DNA of 64,000 nt from assembly GCA_963695675.1 (NCBI GenBank), contig CAVOGY010000007.1:744001-808000 (forward strand), in the 5' to 3' direction. Below are positions 31,310-39,256 of the stretch, piece after piece. The position numbers and the translations under genes are program-made. Source of the stretch: DASUPK01 sp963695675 (GTDB lineage: Bacteria > Actinomycetota > Thermoleophilia > Solirubrobacterales > 70-9). Within the stretch, counting starts at the first letter, position 1. Each line of letters begins with the position of its first letter. The notes beneath the pieces are model-generated. The model did not search any database. It was not told the DNA's origin and saw only the letters and a program-made list of their open reading frames with translations.

Positions 31310-32968
31310 CTAGAAGACCGGCAGCTCGGTATAGGAGCCGAAGACCTGCTGCAGCGCGGTGACCATCTCCCCCTCGGAGACCCGGGCCCGAGCACAGGCG
31401 AGGATCGGCTCCATCAGGTTGGCGTCGGTGGCGGCCGCCGAACGCAGCTCGACCAGGGTGCGCTCCACCTCGACGGTGTCGCGGCGGGCCTTGGTCGCCG
31501 CCACCCGCCCCTTCTGCTTGCGCTCGAGCTCGGGGTCGATCCGGAGGATCGGGATCTCCTCGTCGTCCTTCACCACGTAGTCGTTCACGCCGACCACGAT
31601 CCGCTTGCGCTGATCGACCTCCTGCTGGTAACGGAAGGAGGCGTCGGCGATCTCGCGCTGGGGGAAGTTCTGCTTGATCGCCTCGACCATGCCGCCGAGC
31701 TCGTCGATGCGGGCGAAGTACTCGTAGGCCGCCCGCTCCATCTCGTCGGTGAGCGTCTCGACGAAGTAGGAGCCGCCGAGGGGGTCGATGGTATTGGTGA
31801 CTCCGGTCTCGTGGGCGATCACCTGCTGCGTACGCAGGGCGATCCGCACGGCCTCCTCGGCCGGCAGCGCGAGTGCCTCGTCGTAGGAGTTGGTGTGCAA
31901 CGACTGCGTGCCGCCGAGGACGCCCGCCAGCGCCTCGAGCGCGGTTCGGATGATGTTCACCTGGGGCTGTTGGGCGGTGAGCGAGACACCGGCGGTCTGA
32001 GTGTGGAAGCGCATCCGCCAGGACTCCTCGCGTTTGGCGCCGTACGTCTCCCGCATCTCCCGGGCCCAGATCCGGCGCGCCGCCCGGTACTTGGCGATCT
32101 CCTCGAAGAAGTCGATGTGCGCGTTGAAGAAAAACGAAAGCCGGGGAGCGAAGCCGTCGACGTCCATGCCTCGGTCGATCGCCTGCTCGACGTAGGTGAA
32201 GCCGTCCTTGAGCGTGAAGGCGAGCTCCTGCTGCGCGGTCGATCCGGCCTCGCGGATGTGGTACCCCGAGATCGAGATCGGGTGCCAGCGGGGCATGTGC
32301 TCCGTGCACCACTCGATCATGTCGCCGACGAGCCGCATCGCCGGCTCGATCGGGAAGCACCACTCCTTCTGGGCGATGTACTCCTTGAGGATGTCCGTCT
32401 GGATCGTGCCGCCGAGGCGCTCCGGCGGGACTCCCTGCTCCTCGGCGGTGGCGACGTAGAAGGCAAGCAGGATCGCCGCCGGCGCATTGATCGTCATCGA
32501 GGTCGTGACCTTGCCGAGATCGATGCCGGCGAACAGGGTCTCCATGTCGTCGAGTGTGTCGATCGCCACGCCCTCGACCCCCACCTCTCCCAGGCTGCGG
32601 TGGGCGTCGGAGTCGAGGCCCATCAGGGTCGGCATGTCGAAGGCGGTCGAGAGACCGGTCTGCCCGTGATCGAGCAGGTAGTGGAAGCGCTCGTTGGTCT
32701 CCTCCGCCGTCCCGAACCCGGCGAACTGGCGCATCGTCCAGAGCCGCCCCCGGTACATCGAGGGGTAGACGCCGCGGGTGTACGGGTACTCGCCCGGGTA
32801 GCCCAGGTCGCGCTCGGGATCCGATCCCTCCCGGTCCTCCTCGGTGTAGAGCGGCTTGATCTCGTGCCCGGAGATCGTCTCGAAGAGCGCCTCCCGCTCC
32901 TCGAGCTTCGAATAGACCTCGGCCAGCCACTCGTGCGCGCGCCTACGCGCGTCCGGCTCAACCGCCAT
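31310..32968 (-). CDS. B12-dependent acyl-CoA mutase large subunit, isobutyryl-CoA mutase-like
   Basis: The 552-residue protein is the catalytic barrel of the methylmalonyl-CoA mutase family without the B12 domain, which is a separate gene. Substrate-defining positions are Phe82 (RQFAGFGTAEE) and Gln200 (YIAQKEWCFP). Methylmalonyl-CoA mutase has Tyr and Arg there; isobutyryl-CoA mutase has Phe and Gln. Ala109 excludes the hydroxyisobutyryl-CoA type, which has Asp. So a rearrangement of isobutyryl- to butyryl-CoA, as in valine catabolism, is favoured. TAGACT six bases before the ATG suggests a leaderless mRNA. Confidence 0.9.
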   Translation of the reverse strand: MAVEPDARRRAHEWLAEVYSKLEEREALFETISGHEIKPLYTEEDREGSDPERDLGYPGEYPYTRGVYPSMYRGRLWTMRQFAGFGTAEETNERFHYLLDHGQTGLSTAFDMPTLMGLDSDAHRSLGEVGVEGVAIDTLDDMETLFAGIDLGKVTTSMTINAPAAILLAFYVATAEEQGVPPERLGGTIQTDILKEYIAQKEWCFPIEPAMRLVGDMIEWCTEHMPRWHPISISGYHIREAGSTAQQELAFTLKDGFTYVEQAIDRGMDVDGFAPRLSFFFNAHIDFFEEIAKYRAARRIWAREMRETYGAKREESWRMRFHTQTAGVSLTAQQPQVNIIRTALEALAGVLGGTQSLHTNSYDEALALPAEEAVRIALRTQQVIAHETGVTNTIDPLGGSYFVETLTDEMERAAYEYFARIDELGGMVEAIKQNFPQREIADASFRYQQEVDQRKRIVVGVNDYVVKDDEEIPILRIDPELERKQKGRVAATKARRDTVEVERTLVELRSAAATDANLMEPILACARARVSEGEMVTALQQVFGSYTELPVF

Positions 32969-32974
32969 GCGGAG

Positions 32975-32980
32975 AGTCTA
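32975..32980 (-). promoter_or_regulatory. Probable -10 box of a leaderless mutase transcript
   Basis: TAGACT on the minus strand ends six bases before the ATG at 32968, the same hexamer found before asnB and meaB. Confidence 0.5.
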
Positions 32981-32989
32981 AAACGAAGG

Positions 32990-34120
32990 TCAGTCCGCGC
33001 CCGAAGGCCCCTGGCGAGCGGTGAGCAGCGCGGTGTCCGCTCGGCCCACCAGGTCGCTCAGGCTGTCCTCCGGGCGCAGCTCAGCCAACCCGACCGAGAG
33101 CACTTCTCCGGCGCGATCGGCCGCAACGGACTCCCTGATCGCCGCAAAGCGCCGCTCCGCCTGGCCCATGTCGACGCCCGAAAGCGCGCAGACGAACTCG
33201 TCCCCGCCGTAGCGCACGATCGGCTCGTAGGAGCGCCCGGTCGACTGAATGGCGGAGACGACCTCGCGCAGCAGCGCGTCGCCCGCGGCATGACCCTCGC
33301 GCTTATTGAGGTCCCTGAGCGAGTCGACGTCGACAAAGGCCAACACGAGCCTGCCGTCACCCAGCCGGACACGATCGATCTCGCCTTGGAGGGCCACCTC
33401 GCCCGATCCCCTCCGCAGAGCGCCGGTGAGCGCGTCCACGTGGGCGCGCCGCAGCTCGGCGAGGACCTCGTCGCGTTCTGTCGCCGCCCGCTCGCGGTCG
33501 CGGGCCGCTTGCCCGCGCTCCTCAGCCGCCCTCGCACGGTCCGCGGCTGCTCGCGCGCGCGTCTGCGCCGCCAGCGTGAGGGCCGCCCGGAGGGAAGAGC
33601 CCCGCAAGCCGATCTTTCGCTCGAGCGCGACGGCCTCCCGGTCGCGTTGTTCGGCAGCCCTGTCCCGGGCATCGGCGGTCAGGTCGCGCTGGCGGGCGTT
33701 CTCGTCGCGTCTCGCCGCATGACGGGCGCGCTCCTCAGCCGTCAGGGCGCGCACTCCCGACGCCTGGTCGCGCTCCAGCCTCCCGGCTTCCCGACCGGCA
33801 CGGCCCGCCTCATGCGCCCTGCGTGAGGCCTCGTCCGAATGCAGCTCCAGTTCTCGATCGGACGCCGCCTGGTCGCGTTCCGCCGCCTGCTGGTCGCGGT
33901 CGGAGGCCAGCTGGTCGCGTTCGGAGAGCTCACGCTCCAGATCGGAGAGGCTCTGCTCCGCATCGGACGTGGTCTGATCTGCATCGGACGCTGTCTGATC
34001 CTCGGCGTCGCTTCTCTGCTCCTCGGCGAGCCTCGCAAGCCACCGCTGCTCCTCCAGCCGGGCCCCGTCGTCGTCCCAATCGAAACCGCTGGATCCCTTC
34101 TGCGCCACAGCTGCTCCCAT
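32990..34120 (-). CDS. GGDEF-domain protein with long coiled-coil N-terminus
   Basis: The 376-residue protein has no membrane helix. Residues about 30-220 are a charged helix rich in repeated RDxxAxxRD blocks (for example SDRDQQAAERDQAASDRE), expected to form a coiled coil. The C-terminal GGDEF domain keeps its catalytic motif (IVRYGGDEFVCALSG), so it probably makes c-di-GMP. The inhibitory RxxD site five residues upstream reads Arg-Ser-Tyr-Glu, so product inhibition may be lost. It stands alone between the mutase and HAD genes. Confidence 0.9.
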   Translation of the reverse strand: MGAAVAQKGSSGFDWDDDGARLEEQRWLARLAEEQRSDAEDQTASDADQTTSDAEQSLSDLERELSERDQLASDRDQQAAERDQAASDRELELHSDEASRRAHEAGRAGREAGRLERDQASGVRALTAEERARHAARRDENARQRDLTADARDRAAEQRDREAVALERKIGLRGSSLRAALTLAAQTRARAAADRARAAEERGQAARDRERAATERDEVLAELRRAHVDALTGALRRGSGEVALQGEIDRVRLGDGRLVLAFVDVDSLRDLNKREGHAAGDALLREVVSAIQSTGRSYEPIVRYGGDEFVCALSGVDMGQAERRFAAIRESVAADRAGEVLSVGLAELRPEDSLSDLVGRADTALLTARQGPSGAD

Positions 34121-34213
34121 CCCGCGCCATCGTCCGTCCGGAGGACGTCCGACGGCAGGCTTGATCTCTTCCAGTGTCGCACCTTTCCCGCGCCGCCCGG
34201 CGTGGCGCTACGG

Positions 34214-35026
34214 CTAGCGACGGACGGATCTCGAGACCACTCCGGGGCGGCCGCCACTCCGGCGTCGCGAGGCAAGCGCGCCGAGTCCTCCGGCGGCAGC
34301 CGCGAGCGCGGTGGCGCCTGCGATCGCCAGCTTTCGCCCGATCTTCTCGAAGCGCATCACCTGCCAGCCCTCCTGCCGTGCGATCTCGAGCAGCGGGCCG
34401 TCAGGGTTGACCACCACGGCGTGGCCAACCGAGCGCAGCATCGGCAGATCGCTCACCGAGTCGGAGTACGCGTAGGAGGCGTCCAGGTCGATGTCGTGCC
34501 CATCGGCGAACTGACGCATCGCTTCGACCTTGCCGTTGCCGTAGACGAAGGGCCCGTCCATCTCGCCCGTGTACTTGCCGTCGGGACCAACCGCCCAGCG
34601 GGTGCCGATCCCTCCCTCCATGCCGAGCACGCCCGCCAGCGTCTTCACCAGGTCGTTGCCCGCCGCGCTGACGATGAAGGTCGCTCGGCCCTCGTCCTGG
34701 TGGCGATGGACCTCATCGAGCATCTGCGGATAGATCCGCGGCAGGATCCCGGCGAGCACCTCAGGGCCCATCCTCGCGACGTCCCGCTCAGGGATCTCGG
34801 CGAAGATGCGCTTAGCGACCTCCATGACGGCGTCGGTCTGCTCGTCCGACGAGCCCCGCAGCCGGTAGCGCAGGTGGTGCCAGCCCCACCTGGCGAGCTG
34901 GCCACGGGGGACGAATCCCTTGCGGTTCGCGATCCGCGCGAACACCATCCCGCTCGACCCCGCCATCAGGGTCTTGTCCAGATCGAAAAAGGCGGCCGCC
35001 TTACCGCCCCCTCCGTCAGCCTCCAT
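34214..35026 (-). CDS. HAD-IB family phosphatase
   Basis: The 270-residue protein has HAD motif I FFDLDKTLM near the N-terminus, motif II in FIVSAAGNDLV and motif III/IV YSDSVSDLPML. The insertion pattern fits the SerB-like HAD-IB group that includes lipid or nucleotide phosphatases of unknown substrate. A hydrophobic stretch with Ala/Gly (residues about 232-256) near the C-terminus could associate with the membrane. Its ATG at 35026 overlaps the thiolase end by 11 bases, so it is the second gene of that operon. Confidence 0.87.
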   Translation of the reverse strand: MEADGGGGKAAAFFDLDKTLMAGSSGMVFARIANRKGFVPRGQLARWGWHHLRYRLRGSSDEQTDAVMEVAKRIFAEIPERDVARMGPEVLAGILPRIYPQMLDEVHRHQDEGRATFIVSAAGNDLVKTLAGVLGMEGGIGTRWAVGPDGKYTGEMDGPFVYGNGKVEAMRQFADGHDIDLDASYAYSDSVSDLPMLRSVGHAVVVNPDGPLLEIARQEGWQVMRFEKIGRKLAIAGATALAAAAGGLGALASRRRSGGRPGVVSRSVRR

Positions 35027-36200
35027 TGACCTCCACGACGATCGCGTCCCCCTGGCCGCCTCCGGAGCAGATCGCGGCGCAGCCGAGCCCGCCGCCGCGG
35101 CGGCGCAACTCGTGCACCAGAGCACCGACGATCCGGGCGCCCGAGGCGCCAATCGGGTGGCCGAGGGCGATCGCCCCGCCATTCACGTTCACGTTGTCGT
35201 CGTCGATCTCGAGCATGCGGATCGAGTTGATTGCCACCGAGGCGAACGCCTCGTTGATCTCCCAGAGGTCGACGTCGCGCGGCTGCTTGCCGATCTTCTC
35301 CAGCGCCTGCATTGCGGCCCTGGCGGGCGTCTTGGCGAGGTAGGCGAAGTCGTCGGCGACCTGTCCATAGGCGAGCACCGTGGCGATCGCGCCCTTGCCG
35401 TTCTGCTCCGCCCATTCGTCGGAGGCGACCACGACGGCGCCTGCCCCGTCATTCACGCCCGGCGAGTTGCCGGCGGTATGGGTGGCATCGTCGCCACCTA
35501 CGGCCTTCAGCTTGGAGAGGCCCTCGAGGGTGGTATCGGAACGGATCGCTTCATCGACGGCCACCTCGTTCTCGCCCTTCTTCGACTTGACCGTCACCGT
35601 GACGATCTCCTCCGCGAGCTTTCCGTCCTCGGTCGCCTTGTGGGCGAGCTGGTGGGAGCGCTCCGCGAAGCGGTCCATGTCGGCGCGCGTGATCTCGAGC
35701 TCGTTGGAGACCTCGCTGGCCTCATTGATCATCTGCTTCTCGGTGAAGGGGTTGGTGAGGCCATCGTGGGTCATCGCGTCGATCGCCTTGACGTCGCCCA
35801 TCCGGAAGCCGAAGCGGGCGCCGGGCAACAGATACGGCGCCTTGCTCATCGACTCCATGCCGCCGGTCACACCGATCTGGAGATCGCCGGCCCTGATCGC
35901 CTGATCGGCGATCCCGATCGATCGCATGCCGGACGCGCAGACCTTGTTGACGGTCTCGGAGGGGACCTCTCGAGGGATGCCAGCCTTGATCTGCGCCTGG
36001 CGGGAGGGAATCTGACCCTGCCCCGCCTGCAGTACCTGACCGTAGACGACGCCCTGCACCTCGTCAGGCTTCACCTCGGCGCGGTCGAGCGCCTCAAAGA
36101 TCGCGGTCCCGCCCAGGTCGGTGGCATCGAGGGACGAGAGCCCGCCGCCCATCTTCCCGAACGGGGTCCTGGCGGTGGAGAGGATGACCGTCTTCGACAT
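35016..36200 (-). CDS. Acetyl-CoA acetyltransferase (thiolase)
   Basis: The 394-residue enzyme keeps all catalytic residues of thiolase: Cys88 (NKVCASGMRS), His348 (LGHPIGASGAR) and Cys378 (CSGGGQGDA). It cleaves or forms acetoacetyl-CoA-type thioesters at the end of beta-oxidation, matching the ETF and acyl-CoA dehydrogenase genes nearby. The ATG at 36200 has AAAGG six bases upstream. The HAD phosphatase overlaps its end. Confidence 0.95.
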   Translation of the reverse strand: MSKTVILSTARTPFGKMGGGLSSLDATDLGGTAIFEALDRAEVKPDEVQGVVYGQVLQAGQGQIPSRQAQIKAGIPREVPSETVNKVCASGMRSIGIADQAIRAGDLQIGVTGGMESMSKAPYLLPGARFGFRMGDVKAIDAMTHDGLTNPFTEKQMINEASEVSNELEITRADMDRFAERSHQLAHKATEDGKLAEEIVTVTVKSKKGENEVAVDEAIRSDTTLEGLSKLKAVGGDDATHTAGNSPGVNDGAGAVVVASDEWAEQNGKGAIATVLAYGQVADDFAYLAKTPARAAMQALEKIGKQPRDVDLWEINEAFASVAINSIRMLEIDDDNVNVNGGAIALGHPIGASGARIVGALVHELRRRGGGLGCAAICSGGGQGDAIVVEVNGG

Positions 36201-36275
36201 CTGCGCCTTTCGTCTGAGCCGGCGGCGAGCTCCGCCGGCTGATCCCAAGTTTCGGGAGGAAGGTTAGTGACCGCC

Positions 36276-36281
36276 TGTAAT
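36276..36281 (+). promoter_or_regulatory. Probable -10 box of pepA
   Basis: TGTAAT ends ten bases before the TTG start at 36292, giving a leader of only a few bases. Confidence 0.35.
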
Positions 36282-36291
36282 CTGGCGCCCC

Positions 36292-37740
36292 TTGCGCGTC
36301 GAGGTCACCGACAAGCCGCTCTCTGAGGTCGACGCCGACCTCCTGGCCGTGCTGATCTTCGACGGCGACGAGCTTCCGCAGCCGCTGGCCGGGGCACCGG
36401 GCTCCGACGACGTCAAGGGCGCCTACAAGAAGGCCACGCTGGTCCACCCGGGCACACCACGGAGAGCGCTGGTGCTCGGTCTCGGCGACCGTGACGATTT
36501 CGAGCCCGAGCGAGCTCGGGTCGGAGCCGCGATCGCCGCGCGAACGGCGGGCTCGATGGAGGCGACCTCGCTGGCGCTCTGCGGGCCGGAAGGCGTAGAC
36601 GCCGAGCGATCGGCGACCGCGATGGTCGAGGGAGCCATCCTCGCTTCCTACCGCTTCGATCGCTTCAAGAGCAAGGGGGACGAGGACCAGGAGGACGAGA
36701 AGAGCCTCGAGGAGGTCACCGTGATCGGGGATGGAGCCCTGGCCGGGCCCGTCGAGGCAGCCCGGATCGGCGCCGAGGCCGAGAACTTCGCCCGCGAGCT
36801 CCAGGATCTGCCGTCCAATGTGGTCACCCCCTCCTACCTGGCCGGCCGCGCCAAGGCGATCGCGGACGAGCACTCCTCCGTCACCTGCGAGGTGATGGGC
36901 CGCCAGCAGATCAAGGAGAAGGGCATGGGCGGCCTGGTCGCGGTCTCGCAGGGCACCGCCGAGGAGCCGCAGCTCATCGTGCTGCGCTACCAGGGAGGCG
37001 ACGCTGGGCAGACTCTTGGGCTGGTCGGCAAGGGCGTCACCTTCGATACCGGCGGGATCTCGATCAAGCCCGCCGCCTCGATGCACGAGATGAAGATGGA
37101 CATGTCCGGCGCGGCCGCCGTGCTGGAGGCCGTCTCGGCGATCGCCAAGCTCGAGGTGCCGATCGACGTCCTGGCGGTGATCCCCTCGACCGAGAACATG
37201 CCGAGCGGGACGGCCGTGAAGCCCGGCGACATCATCACCCAGCTGAACGGCAAGACGGTCGAGGTCAACAACACCGACGCCGAGGGTCGCCTGATCCTGG
37301 CCGACGCGCTCGCCTACGCCGTCGAGCTCGGCGCCGATCGGATAGTCGACCTGGCGACCCTCACCGGGGCGGTCCTGATCGCCCTGGGCTCCACCTACGC
37401 CGCTCTGATCTCCAACGACGACGCCTTCGCGGCAGAGGTCGAGTCGGCCGCCGAGCGGACCGGGGAACTCGCCTGGCGCCTTCCGCTCCACCCGGAGTAC
37501 AAGGAGCTCACCAAGGGCACCGCCGCGGACCTCACCAACGCGTCGGCGAAGCGGAAGGCCGGGACGATTTACGCCGGCTCGTTCCTGGAGGAGTTCGTCG
37601 ACGGCAGGCCCTGGGTCCACCTCGACATCGCGGGCACCGCCTGGGACGTCGGGCGAGAGTACGTCGGCAAGGGCCCGACCGGATTCGGCGTCCGGCTGCT
37701 CGTGGACCTGACGCGGTCCCTGGCGGGCGAGGAGAGCTAG
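36292..37740 (+). CDS. pepA: Leucyl aminopeptidase (M17 family)
   Basis: The 482-residue protein has the M17 metal site: VGKGVTFDTGGISIKPAA and NNTDAEGRLILADAL, plus MKMDMSGAAAVL and a C-terminal HLDIAGTAW. Such enzymes remove N-terminal residues from peptides using two Zn or Mn ions and form hexamers. The start is TTG at 36292; the N-terminal macro-like domain begins at once (RVEVTDKPLSEVDADL). An acidic loop (KGDEDQEDEKSLEE) separates the two domains. Confidence 0.95.
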   Translation: MRVEVTDKPLSEVDADLLAVLIFDGDELPQPLAGAPGSDDVKGAYKKATLVHPGTPRRALVLGLGDRDDFEPERARVGAAIAARTAGSMEATSLALCGPEGVDAERSATAMVEGAILASYRFDRFKSKGDEDQEDEKSLEEVTVIGDGALAGPVEAARIGAEAENFARELQDLPSNVVTPSYLAGRAKAIADEHSSVTCEVMGRQQIKEKGMGGLVAVSQGTAEEPQLIVLRYQGGDAGQTLGLVGKGVTFDTGGISIKPAASMHEMKMDMSGAAAVLEAVSAIAKLEVPIDVLAVIPSTENMPSGTAVKPGDIITQLNGKTVEVNNTDAEGRLILADALAYAVELGADRIVDLATLTGAVLIALGSTYAALISNDDAFAAEVESAAERTGELAWRLPLHPEYKELTKGTAADLTNASAKRKAGTIYAGSFLEEFVDGRPWVHLDIAGTAWDVGREYVGKGPTGFGVRLLVDLTRSLAGEES

Positions 37741-37893
37741 ACCGCCAGCAGCCGAAGCAGCCGGCGGCCGAGGACGCGATTGCCCTCGATCCTTACCCGC
37801 CCACTCGCCAGCCTGCGGAGCGCTCTGCGGCCATCGGGACGGCGCGGATCGGGGACGCCGTGTATGCGACCCCGCAGCGTGGTACTGCGCCAG

Positions 37894-38457
37894 CTAAAGC
37901 TTGAAGATCAGGCAGGTGCTGGTCCCGGTGGCGAGCAGCCTACCGCTGTCCCTGGCGAATAGCTTGGCCGCCGAGGTGGCGGTCTTGCGGCCACGATGCA
38001 CGACCTCCGCCTCGCAGCGGACAGCGCCTGTGTCGCGCGTGATCGGCCGGAGGTACTTCACCTCGAGAGTCTGGCTCGTGTAGCCGACGCCGACCGGACA
38101 GGTGGTGTGGACCGCACAGCCGAGGGCCGAGTCGAGGATCGTCGATGCGTAGCCGCCGTGCACCACGCCGATCGGGTTGTAGTGCTCCTCACCGGGCTCG
38201 CCGTCGAAGGTGGCCCGTCCCTCCTCGAGCTCGGCGATCGAGTAGTTCATCACGACTGCGATCGGCGGCGGCGGGATCTCGCCTGACTGGATTGCGCGGA
38301 CGTAATCGAGCCCCGCCATCCGCGCCCCGGCCGCAGCCGAGACCATCGGGTCCTGCCACGTGATAGTGCGGGTGCTGGTGGTCTCGGGCGATCTGCCGGC
38401 AAAGGCCTCCGCGGCGTCGCCCGCCTTCTTCACTCCGAGATCCGGCGGGATGCTCAA
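37894..38457 (-). CDS. PaaI-type hotdog thioesterase
   Basis: The 187-residue protein has the PaaI hotdog signature HYNPIGVVHGGYASTILDSA, which includes the catalytic Gly-Gly-turn and Asp of the family, then YLRPITRDTGAVRCEAEV. It would hydrolyse acyl-CoA thioesters, probably aromatic or short-chain. It has an extra N-terminal stretch of about 55 residues. The TTG start overlaps the stop of a 47-residue gene (TTGA). The 153 bases downstream to pepA show nothing convincing. Confidence 0.85.
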   Translation of the reverse strand: MSIPPDLGVKKAGDAAEAFAGRSPETTSTRTITWQDPMVSAAAGARMAGLDYVRAIQSGEIPPPPIAVVMNYSIAELEEGRATFDGEPGEEHYNPIGVVHGGYASTILDSALGCAVHTTCPVGVGYTSQTLEVKYLRPITRDTGAVRCEAEVVHRGRKTATSAAKLFARDSGRLLATGTSTCLIFKL

Positions 38458-38597
38458 GCCCGCCCCCGCCGGCGGCGGGCGCGCTTGCGCCCGCCGTCAT
38501 CGCGGCTCGGGCGAGCCGGATAGCGAAGGTCGGCCAGGATCTCCTCGGAGCTGATCCGGATCGTCTCTGGGTGGAATTCGAAGCGGAGTGCTCTCAT
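38454..38597 (-). CDS. 47-residue protein leading the thioesterase operon
   Basis: The frame starts with ATG at 38597 behind GAGGAG at good spacing and ends in a TTGA overlap with the thioesterase. The product begins RALRFEFHPETIRISSEEILADLRY and ends in a basic Arg/Lys tail. The N-terminal segment looks like a short folded or partner-binding element. I do not know a family. A GC-rich hairpin (GGCGGGCGC / GCGCCCGCC, about 38471-38492) lies inside the basic tail. Confidence 0.5.
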   Translation of the reverse strand: MRALRFEFHPETIRISSEEILADLRYPARPSRDDGGRKRARRRRGRA

Positions 38598-38618
38598 GGT
38601 GACTCCTCTACTGGGTAA

Positions 38619-38676
38619 GTTGCTTCATGCAACCAGAACGTGGCCGACCCTAGCAGCGTCAGTTGCGTGATGCAAC
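38619..38676. promoter_or_regulatory. Two HxlR-type operator copies in a divergent promoter region
   Basis: GTTGC-TTCAT-GCAAC (38619-38633) and GTTGC-GTGAT-GCAAC (38662-38676) are two copies of one palindrome with centres 43 bases apart. They lie between the thioesterase operon and the HxlR regulator gene, so the regulator probably controls both. Confidence 0.65.
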
Positions 38677-38698
38677 CGAGTGTGCAAACATCACATTG

Positions 38699-39184
38699 AT
38701 GCTCGGCAACGAATATGAGGGGCAGATCTGCTCCATCGCCCGCAGCCTCGAACTGGTGGGGGAGCGCTGGACCCTGCTGGTCGTGCGCGAGATCTTCCAC
38801 GGCCGCCGCAAGTTCTCGGAGATGCAGCGCTCGCTCGGCGTGGCGCGGAACGTGCTGACGGCCCGGCTACAGCGGATGGTCGACGAGGGGATCCTCGAGC
38901 GGCGCCCGTACAGCGAGCGGCCCGAGCGCTATGAGTACTTCCTCACCGAGAAGGGCCTCGACCTATGGCCGGTGATGATCGCGCTGATGCAGTGGGGCGA
39001 CAAGTACGAGCCGCACCCCGAGGGGCGGCCCTCGATCGTCGTCCACAAGGGTGAGTGCGGCGGCGAGATCGACGACCGCCGGATTTGCACCAAGTGCGGC
39101 AAGAAGCTGAACGTGCGCGAGGCCCGCGCGATCGAGGGGCCGGGCCTGAAGGCCGCGCTGGACTCGCTGAAGGCCGCTGCGTAG
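38699..39184 (+). CDS. HxlR-family transcriptional regulator with zinc-ribbon-like tail
   Basis: The 161-residue protein has the HxlR winged helix (ICSIARSLELVGERWTLLVV, then EMQRSLGVARNVLTARLQRM and GILERRPYSERPERYEYFLT). After it comes an extra C-terminal part with three clustered cysteines (ECGGEI and ICTKCGKKL), like a degenerate zinc ribbon. I use ATG 38699; an upstream TTG at 38663 lies inside an operator. It probably controls the divergent thioesterase and perhaps the downstream acyl-CoA dehydrogenase. Confidence 0.88.
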   Translation: MLGNEYEGQICSIARSLELVGERWTLLVVREIFHGRRKFSEMQRSLGVARNVLTARLQRMVDEGILERRPYSERPERYEYFLTEKGLDLWPVMIALMQWGDKYEPHPEGRPSIVVHKGECGGEIDDRRICTKCGKKLNVREARAIEGPGLKAALDSLKAAA

Positions 39185-39256
39185 GACGCATCGGCTGCCA
39201 CTACGTCGACACCGAGCTGATTACCAAGGCGCTCCGCGTCTAGGCTCCTCCCCTCC

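Noticed and set aside
37741..37893. Possible protein tail on the minus strand after the thioesterase
   Set aside because: An Arg/Leu-rich frame exists but has no start and no ribosome site, and shows no family pattern.
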